From positions 2,105,115 through 2,169,114 of the forward strand of contig NZ_LMGU01000001.1 in NCBI RefSeq assembly GCF_001427525.1: 64,000 bases of DNA. Direction: 5' to 3'. The notes below the pieces were generated by a model, which ran no database searches, was not told the origin of the DNA, and worked only from the letters and a program-made list of their open reading frames with translations. The stretch is from Microbacterium sp. Root61 (GTDB lineage Bacteria > Actinomycetota > Actinomycetes > Actinomycetales > Microbacteriaceae). This document shows positions 1 through 8,222 of this stretch, one piece after another. Position numbers and translations under genes: made by a program. Numbering within the stretch: position 1 is the first letter of the stretch; each line of letters opens with the position of its first letter.

Positions 1-2
1 GA

Positions 3-1553
3 CTACTGGAAAGACTTGAGCTGGGGAGTCTGGAAGTAAGGATCAGGCGTGCCGCTGACCGTCACATCCCCTGCCGTGCCGAAGTACGCGGTGCGGTTGT
101 TCCACGGGATGAACCAGGCGTTCTCGACGACGTACCGGTTGATTTCCTGCAGTGTGGTCGTCAGCTCCTCGCCGGCGGCGCTCTGTGCGGCGTCGGTGAG
201 AGCGGCGAGTTCCGGTGTGGTGTTGTCCTTCACGTTCCAGGTCGCGTCAGCGCTGATCGATTGCCCCACGCCCCAGAGGCCGGACGAGAGCGGCATGCTG
301 ATGTACGTCATCGGGAATCGTCCGCTCAGCAGCTCGGGGACTGCCGTGGCGCCGGCGATCGGCGTCTCGGTGACGGTGATCCCCAGCTCCGCGAACTGCT
401 GCACGATGAGGGGGTTGGCCTGATCCGTCTGCGGCGTGCGCGACGGGATCTCGATTGTGAAACCGTCCGGGTAGCCGGCTTCCGTCATGAGCTTCTTCGC
501 CGCCGCGACGTCGTAGGCGTAGTCCTCGTCGAGATCTGCGATGAAGCCCTCGGTCTCGGGTCCGAACATCTGCGTGGTCGGATCTGCCAGACCCTGGAAC
601 AGTCCCTTCGCAATGCCTTCACGGTCGAACACCAAGTTCAGCGCCTGGCGCACCTTGGGCTCCGCGAGAGCGGGCACCATGGTGCCGTCGCGATCGAAGA
701 TGATGATGCCGTTGGTGGCGTCGACCCAGCTGAGCACGGACAGATCGGAGGCCTCTGCTTCGGCGAAGGTCTGCGCCGACAGGGCGGCACCGTCCACCTG
801 GCCGGTCTTGAGCGCGTTCAGGCGCGCGGTGACGTCGGTCATGATCGTCACGACGATTTCTTCGTAGGGGTATGCATCAGCGTTCCAGTAGTCGTCGCGC
901 TTGGCGAAGGTGAGCACGGAGCCGCTCGTCGACTTGGCCGCATCGAAGGTGTACGGACCGGAGCTGAGCGGAACCGCGTCGACGTCCGCCGAGGCGATGG
1001 CGGCTGGGGAGGCCACGATGCCCGGGCTGAGGCACATGTAGGTCGCCAGCAGGCCGCGGGGTGCCGGGGCCGTCACGACGACCGTCTGCTCATCGGGCGC
1101 GTCTACCGTGAGCCCTGCGACGCGTACCGCGCCGGACCCGCCGCCGGTCTGCATGTGTTCGATGGACGCCTTGACGGCCGTCGAGTCCACGGGCGTGCCG
1201 TCTTCGAAGGTCATGCCGTCGCGCAGCGTCATCGTGAGGCTGGTGTTGTCGTCGGTGAAGGCGAAGTCCTCGGCTGCGCCGGGGCCGACGGAGCCATCCT
1301 CATTGCAGGTGAGCAGCGTGTCGTAGACGGCGGTCCACTGCCAGACACCGTCGAACGCACTTGTCTGGAGCGCCGGGTCCCAGGATGCCTGCGCCGTCGA
1401 ACTCGCCAGCCGCAGCTGAGAGTAGTCCTTGGCTTCCGTCGGATTCTCGGTGGGCGCGCCCCCACCGGAACACGCGGTCAACGCGATGGCGATAGTGGCC
1501 GTGGCGGCCGCGATCGAGATGCGGCGCGCGCGCCGCGATGTCAGTGCCCTCAT
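3..1553 (-). CDS. ABC transporter substrate-binding lipoprotein, peptide/nickel (family 5) type
   Basis: Extracytoplasmic binding protein of a peptide-type ABC importer, 516 aa. The N-terminus has basic residues, a hydrophobic stretch and a lipobox ending at Cys28 (LTAC-SGGG), so it should be membrane-anchored by lipid outside the cell. The body has family-5 features: WDPAL-type opening, a MTLRDGMTFEDGTPVDS block and a C-terminal block ending before the stop at position 3. I chose ATG 1553 rather than the TTG one codon upstream because AAGGGAG sits 6 nt before it. It reads leftward out of the window, so permease and ATPase genes probably lie beyond the edge. A LacI regulator is divergent. Substrate unknown. 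Confidence 0.9.
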   Translation of the reverse strand: MRALTSRRARRISIAAATATIAIALTACSGGGAPTENPTEAKDYSQLRLASSTAQASWDPALQTSAFDGVWQWTAVYDTLLTCNEDGSVGPGAAEDFAFTDDNTSLTMTLRDGMTFEDGTPVDSTAVKASIEHMQTGGGSGAVRVAGLTVDAPDEQTVVVTAPAPRGLLATYMCLSPGIVASPAAIASADVDAVPLSSGPYTFDAAKSTSGSVLTFAKRDDYWNADAYPYEEIVVTIMTDVTARLNALKTGQVDGAALSAQTFAEAEASDLSVLSWVDATNGIIIFDRDGTMVPALAEPKVRQALNLVFDREGIAKGLFQGLADPTTQMFGPETEGFIADLDEDYAYDVAAAKKLMTEAGYPDGFTIEIPSRTPQTDQANPLIVQQFAELGITVTETPIAGATAVPELLSGRFPMTYISMPLSSGLWGVGQSISADATWNVKDNTTPELAALTDAAQSAAGEELTTTLQEINRYVVENAWFIPWNNRTAYFGTAGDVTVSGTPDPYFQTPQLKSFQ

Positions 1554-1636
1554 CAAATACTCCCTTGTAGTCGAACCGGCACAACAGCCACCTATCGATG
1601 ACGCGGGTGTCGTGCAGACTCAAAGTAGTCGGCGGT

Positions 1637-1685
1637 ACTTAATCGTGCAAGTTAGAATCAATGGATGTTACTGAATCGTGAAAGT
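1637..1685. promoter_or_regulatory. Two LacI-type operator candidates in the SBP/lacI divergent region
   Basis: Two 16-bp elements, 1637-1652 and 1670-1685, are near-repeats of each other (12 of 13 core bases, AATCGTGNAAGTT) offset by 33 bp, about three helical turns. Each is centred on CG, as LacI-family sites usually are, with partial dyad symmetry (ACTTAATC/GTGCAAGT). They lie between the divergent binding-protein and LacI genes, so joint control by the LacI protein is the simple reading. The assignment is inferred from position and shape only. Confidence 0.55.
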
Positions 1686-1726
1686 TCAATGATGCGATCG
1701 TGTGATCGTTCGGCCACACTGAAGAG

Positions 1727-2737
1727 ATGACGAGCAGCGAGGTAGCTGTCGCAGGACGGGGACGCCGCGCCACGGCGGCCGATGTCGCGCGACTGAGCGG
1801 GGTCTCCCGCGCGACCGTCAGCTACGTGTTGAACAACGCCCCCGGGCAGACAATCCCCCTCACCACTCAGGAGCGGGTGCGGGCGGCCGCAGCAGAACTG
1901 GGATACGTTCCCAGCGCCGCCGCGGCATCCCTCCGCCGCGGCCATTCCCGCATCATCCTGATCGTCACCGAACCGGCACTGTTCGGGTTCATCACGGATC
2001 CGTTCCTGTCTGCGATCTCATCTCGATTGACGGATGCCGGATTCGTTCCCGTCACACACCAATACAGCACAACCGAGGCCTTGCAGGCGCTGGTTGCTGA
2101 GATCCGCCCGTACGGAGTGCTCGCGCTGATCGCGTTGGATCCGGAGTTCAAGACGGAGATCCACGATGCCGGAGTTCCGCGCGTCTACTCCTCAGGGCAC
2201 GGCGACACGAGCTACCCCCGGCCGTGGGAGGAAGAGATCGGCGAGCTGCAGGCGCACTACCTCATCGACCGCGGAGCCGAGCGCCTCGTGTACGCGATGC
2301 CCAACGACGAGAATCCGCGCACGCCGATGGCGCGCTCGCGAGCGATCGGCGTCGCCGCCGTCTGCGCAGCGCGTGGGATACCGGCCCCCATACCGGTGGA
2401 GGTGCATATGGATGCCGAGAGCTCCCTCGAAGCCCTCGGCGCGGTCGTCGCCTCGGATGCGGTCATCGGGATCTGTGCGTTCGACGACGAGGTGGCGAGC
2501 GTCGTGCTAGCGGCAATGCATCGCCTGGGCAAGGGTGTGCCGGGCGATGTCCTCGTGATCGGCGTGGACAACACGCCCTTTGCTCCGTTCCTCACCCCGC
2601 CGCTGACCACCATCACAATCGACGGGCGCCAGACCGGCCTCGCCCTCGCGGATCGCTTCCTCGCAGGCGACAACGGCGCCGGCGCGGAGTCCGTTTCCCA
2701 CGCCATCGCCACAATCGTCCGGCGCGGAAGCGCTTGA
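1727..2737 (+). CDS. LacI family transcriptional regulator
   Basis: DNA-binding regulator of 336 aa. The N-terminal helix-turn-helix (about residues 16-40: ATAADVARLSGVSRATVSYVL) is classical LacI, followed by a hinge and a periplasmic-binding-protein-like ligand domain ending with PPLTTITIDGRQTG, typical of family C-termini. It is divergent from a peptide-type binding protein and most likely controls that transporter; the ligand is not predictable. No good Shine-Dalgarno precedes ATG 1727 (GAAGAG abuts it), so the transcript may have a very short leader. It ends 4 bp from the convergent gene at 2742. Confidence 0.92.
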   Translation: MTSSEVAVAGRGRRATAADVARLSGVSRATVSYVLNNAPGQTIPLTTQERVRAAAAELGYVPSAAAASLRRGHSRIILIVTEPALFGFITDPFLSAISSRLTDAGFVPVTHQYSTTEALQALVAEIRPYGVLALIALDPEFKTEIHDAGVPRVYSSGHGDTSYPRPWEEEIGELQAHYLIDRGAERLVYAMPNDENPRTPMARSRAIGVAAVCAARGIPAPIPVEVHMDAESSLEALGAVVASDAVIGICAFDDEVASVVLAAMHRLGKGVPGDVLVIGVDNTPFAPFLTPPLTTITIDGRQTGLALADRFLAGDNGAGAESVSHAIATIVRRGSA

Positions 2738-2741
2738 CGCC

Positions 2742-3185
2742 TCAGGGCACGCAGCGGACGTTGGTCACGGTTCCGCTCACATTCGCATAGCCGTCCGCGG
2801 ATGCCGTGGCCAGCACCGTCGTGCCGTTGCGTGCCTGCAGATAGCCGGTCGCGCGGGCGTCGGCGATCGAGCGGGTGACGATGCTGGTCGTCGAGAAGAC
2901 GCCGCACGTGCCCCAGCTGAGCATGCTGCCGGCCGTGTCGTAGCCCGAGAAGGCGCACACCCGGCTGGTCGGGCACATCAAGACCGAGCGAGCATGCGGA
3001 TCGGGCACGGTCAGGCGCATGTCCAAGGCCGGCCAGTACGCGTTCCGGGCATCCTCAACGACGCCGCCCGGCGTCTCGGCGAGAGCTTGGGCGATCACCG
3101 GATCGATCGGCTCCGTGGCATGGGCAGCGCTCGGCGCCCCCACCAATCCGGCGACGACGGCGAGGGCGACAAGGACTGACTTCAT
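2742..3185 (-). CDS. Small secreted protein, peptidase-inhibitor I36-like
   Basis: 147-aa protein with a clear signal peptide (MKSVLVALAVVAGLVGAPSA, cleavage near AHA at 22-24). The mature part has Cys-containing segments (MCPTSRVCAFSG..., WGTCG, VRCVP) reminiscent of the beta/gamma-crystallin-like metalloprotease inhibitor family I36 (SMPI-like), where a CP..-VC.F/YSG motif recurs. That similarity is by eye and weak. Only 4 bp separate it from the anti-sigma-like gene upstream, so it is probably the last gene of the sigma-factor operon and may be a target or effector of that system. Confidence 0.7.
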   Translation of the reverse strand: MKSVLVALAVVAGLVGAPSAAHATEPIDPVIAQALAETPGGVVEDARNAYWPALDMRLTVPDPHARSVLMCPTSRVCAFSGYDTAGSMLSWGTCGVFSTTSIVTRSIADARATGYLQARNGTTVLATASADGYANVSGTVTNVRCVP

Positions 3186-3189
3186 GCGG

Positions 3190-4194
3190 TCAAGTATCCC
3201 AAAGCGTGTACGCGGTCACCGCTCCGACGGGGAGACTGCCGTCGGGTGTGGTCCGAACCATCTCTGTTCCGACGATGCGGCCGGTGTCCGCCGAGATCAG
3301 CAGAATGATCTCCTGACCGGGCAACCGGGCAGCCTTCGCACCGAAACCGAGCACATCCCGATCGGCGCGATCGCGGGTGGTTCCCAGCATCGTCAGTCCA
3401 CCGGTGTCGCTCAGGAGGGTCAGCAGTTGCGCGTGCTGCTCGTTGGTGAGCGTCCAACGACTGAACATGCTCTCGATCGCGATCACCACGTCGCCGGCGT
3501 CGCCATCAACCGGCATCCCGAATGCCTCCAACGCGAGGCGCATGTCGGCTTGGGTCGGTCCCGGAGCCTCGACGACCGGGCTGTAGAACTGCCCCGGTGC
3601 GAAGTCCTTCTCCATCACGATCGTGCCGGGAGCCGGGGCATCCGTGGCCGTCACCGCGGTATCTGCGCCGTCCGCCCAATACGGTTCGCCCGCGACGATC
3701 GTCGTGCGGCCAGACAAATCGGCCTGCCACGACGTCTCGATGATCTGCGGGCTGATCGCGACCGATCGTCCTCCTTCGGGCGGGTGATCGATCTGCAGGT
3801 ACCAGCCCACCGATCGTGACTCCCGTGCGGGGGCGGCCGGCCCTGGCGCGGAACGCAGCAGTTCACGAGATGCCGCCAGCTGTGCCGAGGCCGACGCGTT
3901 CTCGGGGGTGAAGACCAGCGCCGGTGGGGTGATGGCCGATGCGGTCTGCGGTCCGAAGGGGAAGGCGACGACGATGGCCAGCGCGATGACGACCGCGGCG
4001 GCGACCGGCACGACGAGCGTCGGCCAGCGCAGGCGGCGGCGGACCTTCAGAGGTGAAGCGGCATCGGCCGTGATGCGCCCGCGCAGTGCGACCATCGCAG
4101 GGGTGAGGGGAGCGTTGGCGGGGGTACGCGCCGGGTCGGCGCGTCGGATCAAGGCGGCGAGTTCGTCATCAGTCAGCGACATGTTCTGAATCAC
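3190..4194 (-). CDS. Membrane-anchored CU044_5270-like protein, putative anti-sigma partner
   Basis: 334 aa with one transmembrane helix at about residues 55-78 (TLVVPVAAAVVIALAIVVAFPFG) after a basic RRRLRW stretch: a short cytosolic N-terminus and a large extracytoplasmic C-terminal domain. This layout and its position directly after an ECF sigma gene resemble actinobacterial CU044_5270-family proteins, which often pair with ECF sigmas. There is no zinc-binding HxxxCxxC anti-sigma motif, so anti-sigma activity is inferred only. I prefer GTG 4194 because GGAGG lies 6 nt upstream; the internal ATG at 4182 is too far from it. The start overlaps the sigma gene by 26 nt, indicating translational coupling. 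Confidence 0.8.
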   Translation of the reverse strand: MIQNMSLTDDELAALIRRADPARTPANAPLTPAMVALRGRITADAASPLKVRRRLRWPTLVVPVAAAVVIALAIVVAFPFGPQTASAITPPALVFTPENASASAQLAASRELLRSAPGPAAPARESRSVGWYLQIDHPPEGGRSVAISPQIIETSWQADLSGRTTIVAGEPYWADGADTAVTATDAPAPGTIVMEKDFAPGQFYSPVVEAPGPTQADMRLALEAFGMPVDGDAGDVVIAIESMFSRWTLTNEQHAQLLTLLSDTGGLTMLGTTRDRADRDVLGFGAKAARLPGQEIILLISADTGRIVGTEMVRTTPDGSLPVGAVTAYTLWDT

Positions 4195-4684
4195 CCCGTT
4201 CCTCCATGACCTGGTCGCCCAGGATGCTGCGCAGCTTGGCTCGGGAACGGCTGAGGCTCGTCCACACTGCCCCGGACGAGATTCCGACGACCGCCGAGAT
4301 CTCGTCTGCGCTCAATCCTTCCCAGTAGGTGAGGAGCACCACCTCTCGCTCTCGCGTGGAGAGCTTCGAGACGGCCTCCCGGACGGCGAGGCGGTCAAGA
4401 CCGCTGATCTCCGCAACGGGCTCCTCGTCCAACCGTCGCAGCGCGATCTCCGCGCGACGCCGGCGCCCGAGCCGCTTGTTGAAGTCGCGGACCTTGTTTC
4501 CTGCGGTCACCAACAGCCAGGGCAGGTCCACGGATGCGCCGTGCTGAAGCTTCTCCCAGCCGGTCCGGAAGGCATCGGCCGCGAGATCTTCAGCGACCGA
4601 CGGGTCCCACACCCGCCGTTCGATGTAGCGCACCACCGTGATGAAATGCTCGTCGAACAGCGCGTCGAACGCTGCTCGAGTCAC
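4169..4684 (-). CDS. RNA polymerase sigma factor, ECF subfamily
   Basis: 171-aa sigma-70 family factor. Region 2 spans about residues 8-70 (FDEHFITVVRYIERRV...AEDLAADAF), region 4 about 105-160 with a helix-turn-helix (LSTREREVVLLTYWEGLSADEISAVVGISSGAVWTSLSRSRAKLR). Length and two-domain layout are those of an ECF factor, which redirects RNA polymerase to a small regulon. It is the second gene of a four-gene set: 59-aa membrane protein, sigma, membrane-anchored partner, secreted protein. Autoregulation is common for such operons, but I could not pick out a promoter for it. Confidence 0.93.
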   Translation of the reverse strand: MTRAAFDALFDEHFITVVRYIERRVWDPSVAEDLAADAFRTGWEKLQHGASVDLPWLLVTAGNKVRDFNKRLGRRRRAEIALRRLDEEPVAEISGLDRLAVREAVSKLSTREREVVLLTYWEGLSADEISAVVGISSGAVWTSLSRSRAKLRSILGDQVMEERGDSEHVAD

Positions 4685-4740
4685 GGTTTCTCCCTATTGC
4701 CACACCGCCCCCCAGCGTATGTGGACGGTCACGCCGAACC

Positions 4741-4920
4741 CTACAGATCGTCGAACAGCGACCCACTGGCCTCTCCGACGGCGAGTGTCCCCACCGTCGA
4801 ATCCGGGCTGCGCGCACTCCCCGGACCCATCGACGCCGCGAACACCCCGGCGCCGAGACCGATCAGGATTGCCACGATCCCCGCGATCGTCCACGGGAGG
4901 ATCTTCCGCTCTTCATTCAC
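4741..4920 (-). CDS. 59-aa single-pass membrane protein
   Basis: Short ORF beginning with GTG at 4920, preceded by AGGAGG 4 nt upstream. It encodes a charged N-terminus (MNEERKILP), one hydrophobic helix (about residues 10-29, WTIAGIVAILIGLGAGVFAA) and a polar tail ending FDDL. Strong ribosome-binding site, membrane-protein composition and position 56 bp upstream of the ECF sigma gene on the same strand all argue that it is real. The function is unknown; it could be an accessory membrane component of the sigma system. It is easily missed because of its length. Confidence 0.7.
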   Translation of the reverse strand: MNEERKILPWTIAGIVAILIGLGAGVFAASMGPGSARSPDSTVGTLAVGEASGSLFDDL

Positions 4921-5062
4921 GACGCCTCCTCAGGGTGCTTTACCTCTAAGTGGCCACAGCGGCGGGAACCTTACACGCATCTCGAAAAGATTCTGTGCGG
5001 CGTCGGATGCGGGGACTAGCCTGTCGCCGACACGCACCACCGCAGCGCAGAGGAGGTCGACG

Positions 5063-5755
5063 ATGGACGACACCGCGAACGAAGGTGCACCGCCGACAGA
5101 CGGGTTCGTGCAGCTCCTGCCGCTCGAGTTCCACGCGACCCCCGGCGTCGAAGACTGGCACGTGCTCTTCTGGGGAGCGCACGTCTTCTACCGCACGGCC
5201 TCCTTCGCGCAGGCTGCGGGGTTCGTGGCCGCCATCGCCGAGGCGGCCTCAGCGGTCGGCCATGACCCCGACGTCGATGTACGACCCGAGGGCGTGACCG
5301 TCCGGTCATTCACCCGACCGGACGGCGCATTGAGCCGCAAGGACGCCGAACTCGCCGCGGCCGTCAGCGCGCACGCCCACCGACTGGGCCTGCAATCCGA
5401 TCCGTCGCTGCTCGCCGTCGTGGGCATCGCGGTGGCGCAGGATGCCGCGACCGACACCCGTCCGTTCTGGGAGGCCGCGTTCGGCTACCGGCGCGTGGGC
5501 GACGAGGATCTCACCGACCCGCTCCGGCGCGGGCCGCACCTGTGGTTCCACGAACTCTCGCCCGCGCGCCCCGGGCGCGGCCGGACGCACATCGACGTGT
5601 CGGTGCCCGCAGAAGAAGCGGAGAAGCGCGTGCGGGCCGCGATCGCCGCCGGTGGGCGGATCGTCGACGACAGTCAGGCGCCGAGCTGGTGGACCATCGC
5701 CTCGCCCGACAACCATGGCGTCGATATCGCCGGCTGGGCCGACGTCGAGGCGTGA
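5063..5755 (+). CDS. PCD-like / glyoxalase (VOC) fusion protein
   Basis: 230-aa cytosolic protein. Residues about 25-105 resemble pterin-4a-carbinolamine dehydratase (PCD), with F..AAGFVAAIAEAASAVGHDPDVDV and LSRKDAELAAAV elements. Residues about 115-225 are a vicinal-oxygen-chelate half (FWEAAFGYRR...HIDVSVP...DNHGVDIAGW). In PCDs the active site has HHP and a later TH; here these read HDP and TR, so the dehydratase part looks catalytically degenerate. ATG 5063 is supported by AGGAGG 6 nt upstream. The open frame extends 174 codons further upstream but is not used, because it runs across the promoter side of the sigma operon. Physiological role unknown. Confidence 0.85.
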   Translation: MDDTANEGAPPTDGFVQLLPLEFHATPGVEDWHVLFWGAHVFYRTASFAQAAGFVAAIAEAASAVGHDPDVDVRPEGVTVRSFTRPDGALSRKDAELAAAVSAHAHRLGLQSDPSLLAVVGIAVAQDAATDTRPFWEAAFGYRRVGDEDLTDPLRRGPHLWFHELSPARPGRGRTHIDVSVPAEEAEKRVRAAIAAGGRIVDDSQAPSWWTIASPDNHGVDIAGWADVEA

Positions 5756-5767
5756 GGGGGCGTCCGC

Positions 5768-5799
5768 CGGACGGGCATCTCACGGAGCCCGCCCGTCCG
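5768..5799. terminator. Hairpin between convergent genes, bidirectional terminator candidate
   Basis: Perfect 9-bp inverted repeat CGGACGGGC/GCCCGTCCG with a 14-nt loop, in the 52-bp gap between the convergent VOC-fusion and alcohol dehydrogenase genes. There is no clear T-tract, as is usual in high-GC actinomycetes. Confidence 0.6.
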
Positions 5800-5807
5800 A
5801 CGTCGGA

Positions 5808-6821
5808 TCAGAGCGTCAGCAGCACCTTGGTGGCGCGGCGCTCGTCCATCGCCCGGTAGCCGTCCGCGGCGCGGTCCAGCGGAAGGGTGAGGTCGAAGAC
5901 CTTGCCCGGATCGATCTTGCGGTCCCAGATCAGCTGGATGAGTTCGGGGAGGAACCGGCGTACGGGCGCTGGCCCGCCGTGGAGGTGGACGCCGGAGAAG
6001 AACAGCTCGAGACCGGGGAGTGCGACGTCGTGCGAGACGCCGACGTAGCCGACGTGACCGCCCGGGCGGGTCGCGCGGATGGCCTGCATCATCGACTCCT
6101 GAGTGCCGACGGCCTCGATCACGCTGTGGGCACCGAGCCCACCCGTGAGTGCCTTGATGCGAGCCACCCCGGCGTCGCCGCGTTCCTCGACGATGTCGGT
6201 CGCGCCGAACTCGCGGGCGAGGGTCTGCCGGTCGGCGTGACGGCTCATCGCGATGATCCGCTCGGCGCCCAACTGCTTCGCGGCGAGGATGGCGAGCAGT
6301 CCCACAGCGCCGTCTCCCACGACCGCGACGGTCTTGCCGGGGCCGGCTTCTGCCGCAACCGCGGCGAACCAGCCGGTGCCGAGCACGTCGGATGCCGCGA
6401 GCAGCGCCGGGATCAGCTCGGGGTCGGGCAGGCCCGGAGTGGCGACGAGGGTTCCGTCGGCGAGGGGGATGCGGGCGTACTCGGCCTGGGTGCCGTCCAG
6501 ACCCGTCGCGTGCACGCAGCGGGATTGGTAGCCGGCACGGCAGATCTCGCATTCGTTGTCGGAGGCGAAGAACGACCCGACGACGAAGTCGCCGACGTTC
6601 ACCGTATGGACGTCGGCGCCGATCTCCGTGACGACGCCGACGTACTCGTGACCCATCGGGGTGCGATCCGTATGATCCGCGCCGCGATACGGCCAGAGAT
6701 CCGAGCCGCAGATGCATGTTGCGGACACGCGGATGATCGCGTCGGTGGTTTCGATGATGGTGGGGTTCGGTCGCTCTTCGACGCGAACGTCTCCGGGGCC
6801 GTGCATGATGACTCCGCGCAT
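5808..6821 (-). CDS. Zinc-dependent alcohol dehydrogenase family protein
   Basis: 337-aa medium-chain dehydrogenase/reductase. Catalytic-zinc elements are visible (CICGSDLWPYRG near residues 36-47, GHEYVG near 58) together with a structural-zinc loop (CEICRAGYQSRC near 93-104). A nucleotide-binding segment follows (VAVVGDGAVGLLAILAAKQLGA near 170). It should oxidise an alcohol or reduce an aldehyde with NAD(P); many close relatives are annotated only as zinc alcohol dehydrogenases. It lies downstream of the exporter gene at 8121 on the same strand with a 34-bp gap, so co-transcription is possible. Confidence 0.92.
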   Translation of the reverse strand: MRGVIMHGPGDVRVEERPNPTIIETTDAIIRVSATCICGSDLWPYRGADHTDRTPMGHEYVGVVTEIGADVHTVNVGDFVVGSFFASDNECEICRAGYQSRCVHATGLDGTQAEYARIPLADGTLVATPGLPDPELIPALLAASDVLGTGWFAAVAAEAGPGKTVAVVGDGAVGLLAILAAKQLGAERIIAMSRHADRQTLAREFGATDIVEERGDAGVARIKALTGGLGAHSVIEAVGTQESMMQAIRATRPGGHVGYVGVSHDVALPGLELFFSGVHLHGGPAPVRRFLPELIQLIWDRKIDPGKVFDLTLPLDRAADGYRAMDERRATKVLLTL

Positions 6822-6855
6822 GGAGGTTCTCCTTCGGGGTGGGTGGTGTCAGGTT

Positions 6856-8121
6856 TCAGAGCTGAGCGGCGAGCGCCAGGGTCTCGGTCGGCGACTCGGC
6901 CGGTTCGGGTGCGCGTCGCGCTGTGCGCGCGATCAGCACCACGTAGGCGAGCCCCGCCAGGACGATCGAGGTCACTGTGACGATTCCGAGCGGCAGGATC
7001 GCCGCGGCTCCCGCGATCCCGACGAGGGGAGCCGCGACGGCCCCGAAGGCGAAGCGCGAGGTGCCGAGGAGGGATGACGCGGTCCCGGCCATCTGCGGAT
7101 ACTCGGCGAGCGCGAGAGTCGTGGTCGGCGGGGTGGTGACCGCGACGCCGCTGACCATCAGGAACAGCGACAGGATCACCACGACGAGCGGCACCGCGGT
7201 CAACCCCGCGACGAGGAGTCCGCCCGCTCCGGCGGCGCACATCGCGAGGCCGACCGCGAGGGTGCCCGTCACGCTCCAACGCTCGGCCGTCCGCGCGGCC
7301 AGGAATCCGAACACCATGAAACCGGCCGAGGTGAGCCCGAAGGCCAGCGCGTACTCCTGCGGAGAGAGCCCGTAGATGCCTTGCAGCACGTAGGTCGCGC
7401 CGGCGAGATAGGCGAAGACGGCGGCATTGGCGAGTCCGGTGACCAGCACCGCGCCGACGAACACCCGGTCGTGCAGAAGCTGTCGGAAGTCGCGGCCGGC
7501 CTGACGGAACCCGCCCGCAGTGCGACGCCCGTCGGGAAGGGTTTCGCGGAATCCGAGCAGTGTCGCAAACAGGATCCCGGCGCCGATGACGGCGAGGAAG
7601 AGGAACAGTCCACGCCAGTCGGTGACGGTCGCCAGCATCCCACCCACAAGCGGCCCGACGATCGCGGCGAGGCCGGCCAGGACCGTGAGCCGCCCGTAGA
7701 AGCGGATCAGCGCACTGCCCGAGTAGAGGTCACGTCCGGCCGCCTGGGCGATGACGATCCCGACCCCTCCGGCCAGCCCCTGCACGACGCGAGCGACGAT
7801 GAGCATCTCGATGGTCGGGCTCAGGGCGCACAGGAGGGACGTCACCACGTAGGCGACCAGTCCGATCAGGAGCGGGATGCGGCGACCGTAGCGATCGGAG
7901 AACGGTCCGGCGACGAGCTGCCCCAGCGCGAGTCCGATCAGGCAGGCGGTGATGGTCAACTGCGCGACCGAGGTCGCGGCATCCAATTCAAGAGTCAATG
8001 CCGGGAGGACGGGCAGGTACAGGTCCATCGAGATCGGTCCGAATACGGTGAGCAGGAGGAGCAGCGACGGGACGAATCTCCCGACTGCGGACGGACCGGA
8101 GGCGACTGGGGTGGCGGGCAT
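6856..8121 (-). CDS. Bcr/CflA-type MFS drug exporter
   Basis: 421-aa integral membrane protein with about 12 predicted helices. The FGPISMDLYLPVLPAL segment in helix 1 and GPFSDRYGRRIPLL between helices 2 and 3 are typical of the Bcr/CflA branch of DHA1 multidrug transporters, which expel drugs by proton antiport. It is divergent from an MmyB-type regulator at 8223, and a palindrome lies between them, suggesting local control. Substrate not predictable. Confidence 0.92.
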   Translation of the reverse strand: MPATPVASGPSAVGRFVPSLLLLLTVFGPISMDLYLPVLPALTLELDAATSVAQLTITACLIGLALGQLVAGPFSDRYGRRIPLLIGLVAYVVTSLLCALSPTIEMLIVARVVQGLAGGVGIVIAQAAGRDLYSGSALIRFYGRLTVLAGLAAIVGPLVGGMLATVTDWRGLFLFLAVIGAGILFATLLGFRETLPDGRRTAGGFRQAGRDFRQLLHDRVFVGAVLVTGLANAAVFAYLAGATYVLQGIYGLSPQEYALAFGLTSAGFMVFGFLAARTAERWSVTGTLAVGLAMCAAGAGGLLVAGLTAVPLVVVILSLFLMVSGVAVTTPPTTTLALAEYPQMAGTASSLLGTSRFAFGAVAAPLVGIAGAAAILPLGIVTVTSIVLAGLAYVVLIARTARRAPEPAESPTETLALAAQL

Positions 8122-8168
8122 GATTCACAGCCAACTCGGTTCCGCGGAATCGAGGGAGTTCCTGCCAA

Positions 8169-8191
8169 GGGGTGTACTGACAGGGCACCCC
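8169..8191. promoter_or_regulatory. Inverted repeat between exporter and regulator
   Basis: GGGGTG-N11-CACCCC, a perfect 6-bp dyad, lies in the 101-bp divergent gap. A shorter palindrome TTCCGCGGAA is at 8140-8149. Either could be the binding site of the MmyB-type regulator encoded next door; the assignment rests only on position. Confidence 0.45.
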
Positions 8192-8222
8192 ACCCGCGGA
8201 TGCCGCGACCTACGATGGCGGC

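Noticed and set aside
4541..5062. In-frame extension of the PCD/VOC protein
   Set aside because: It crosses the sigma gene and the small membrane protein on the other strand, and a strong ribosome-binding site marks ATG 5063.
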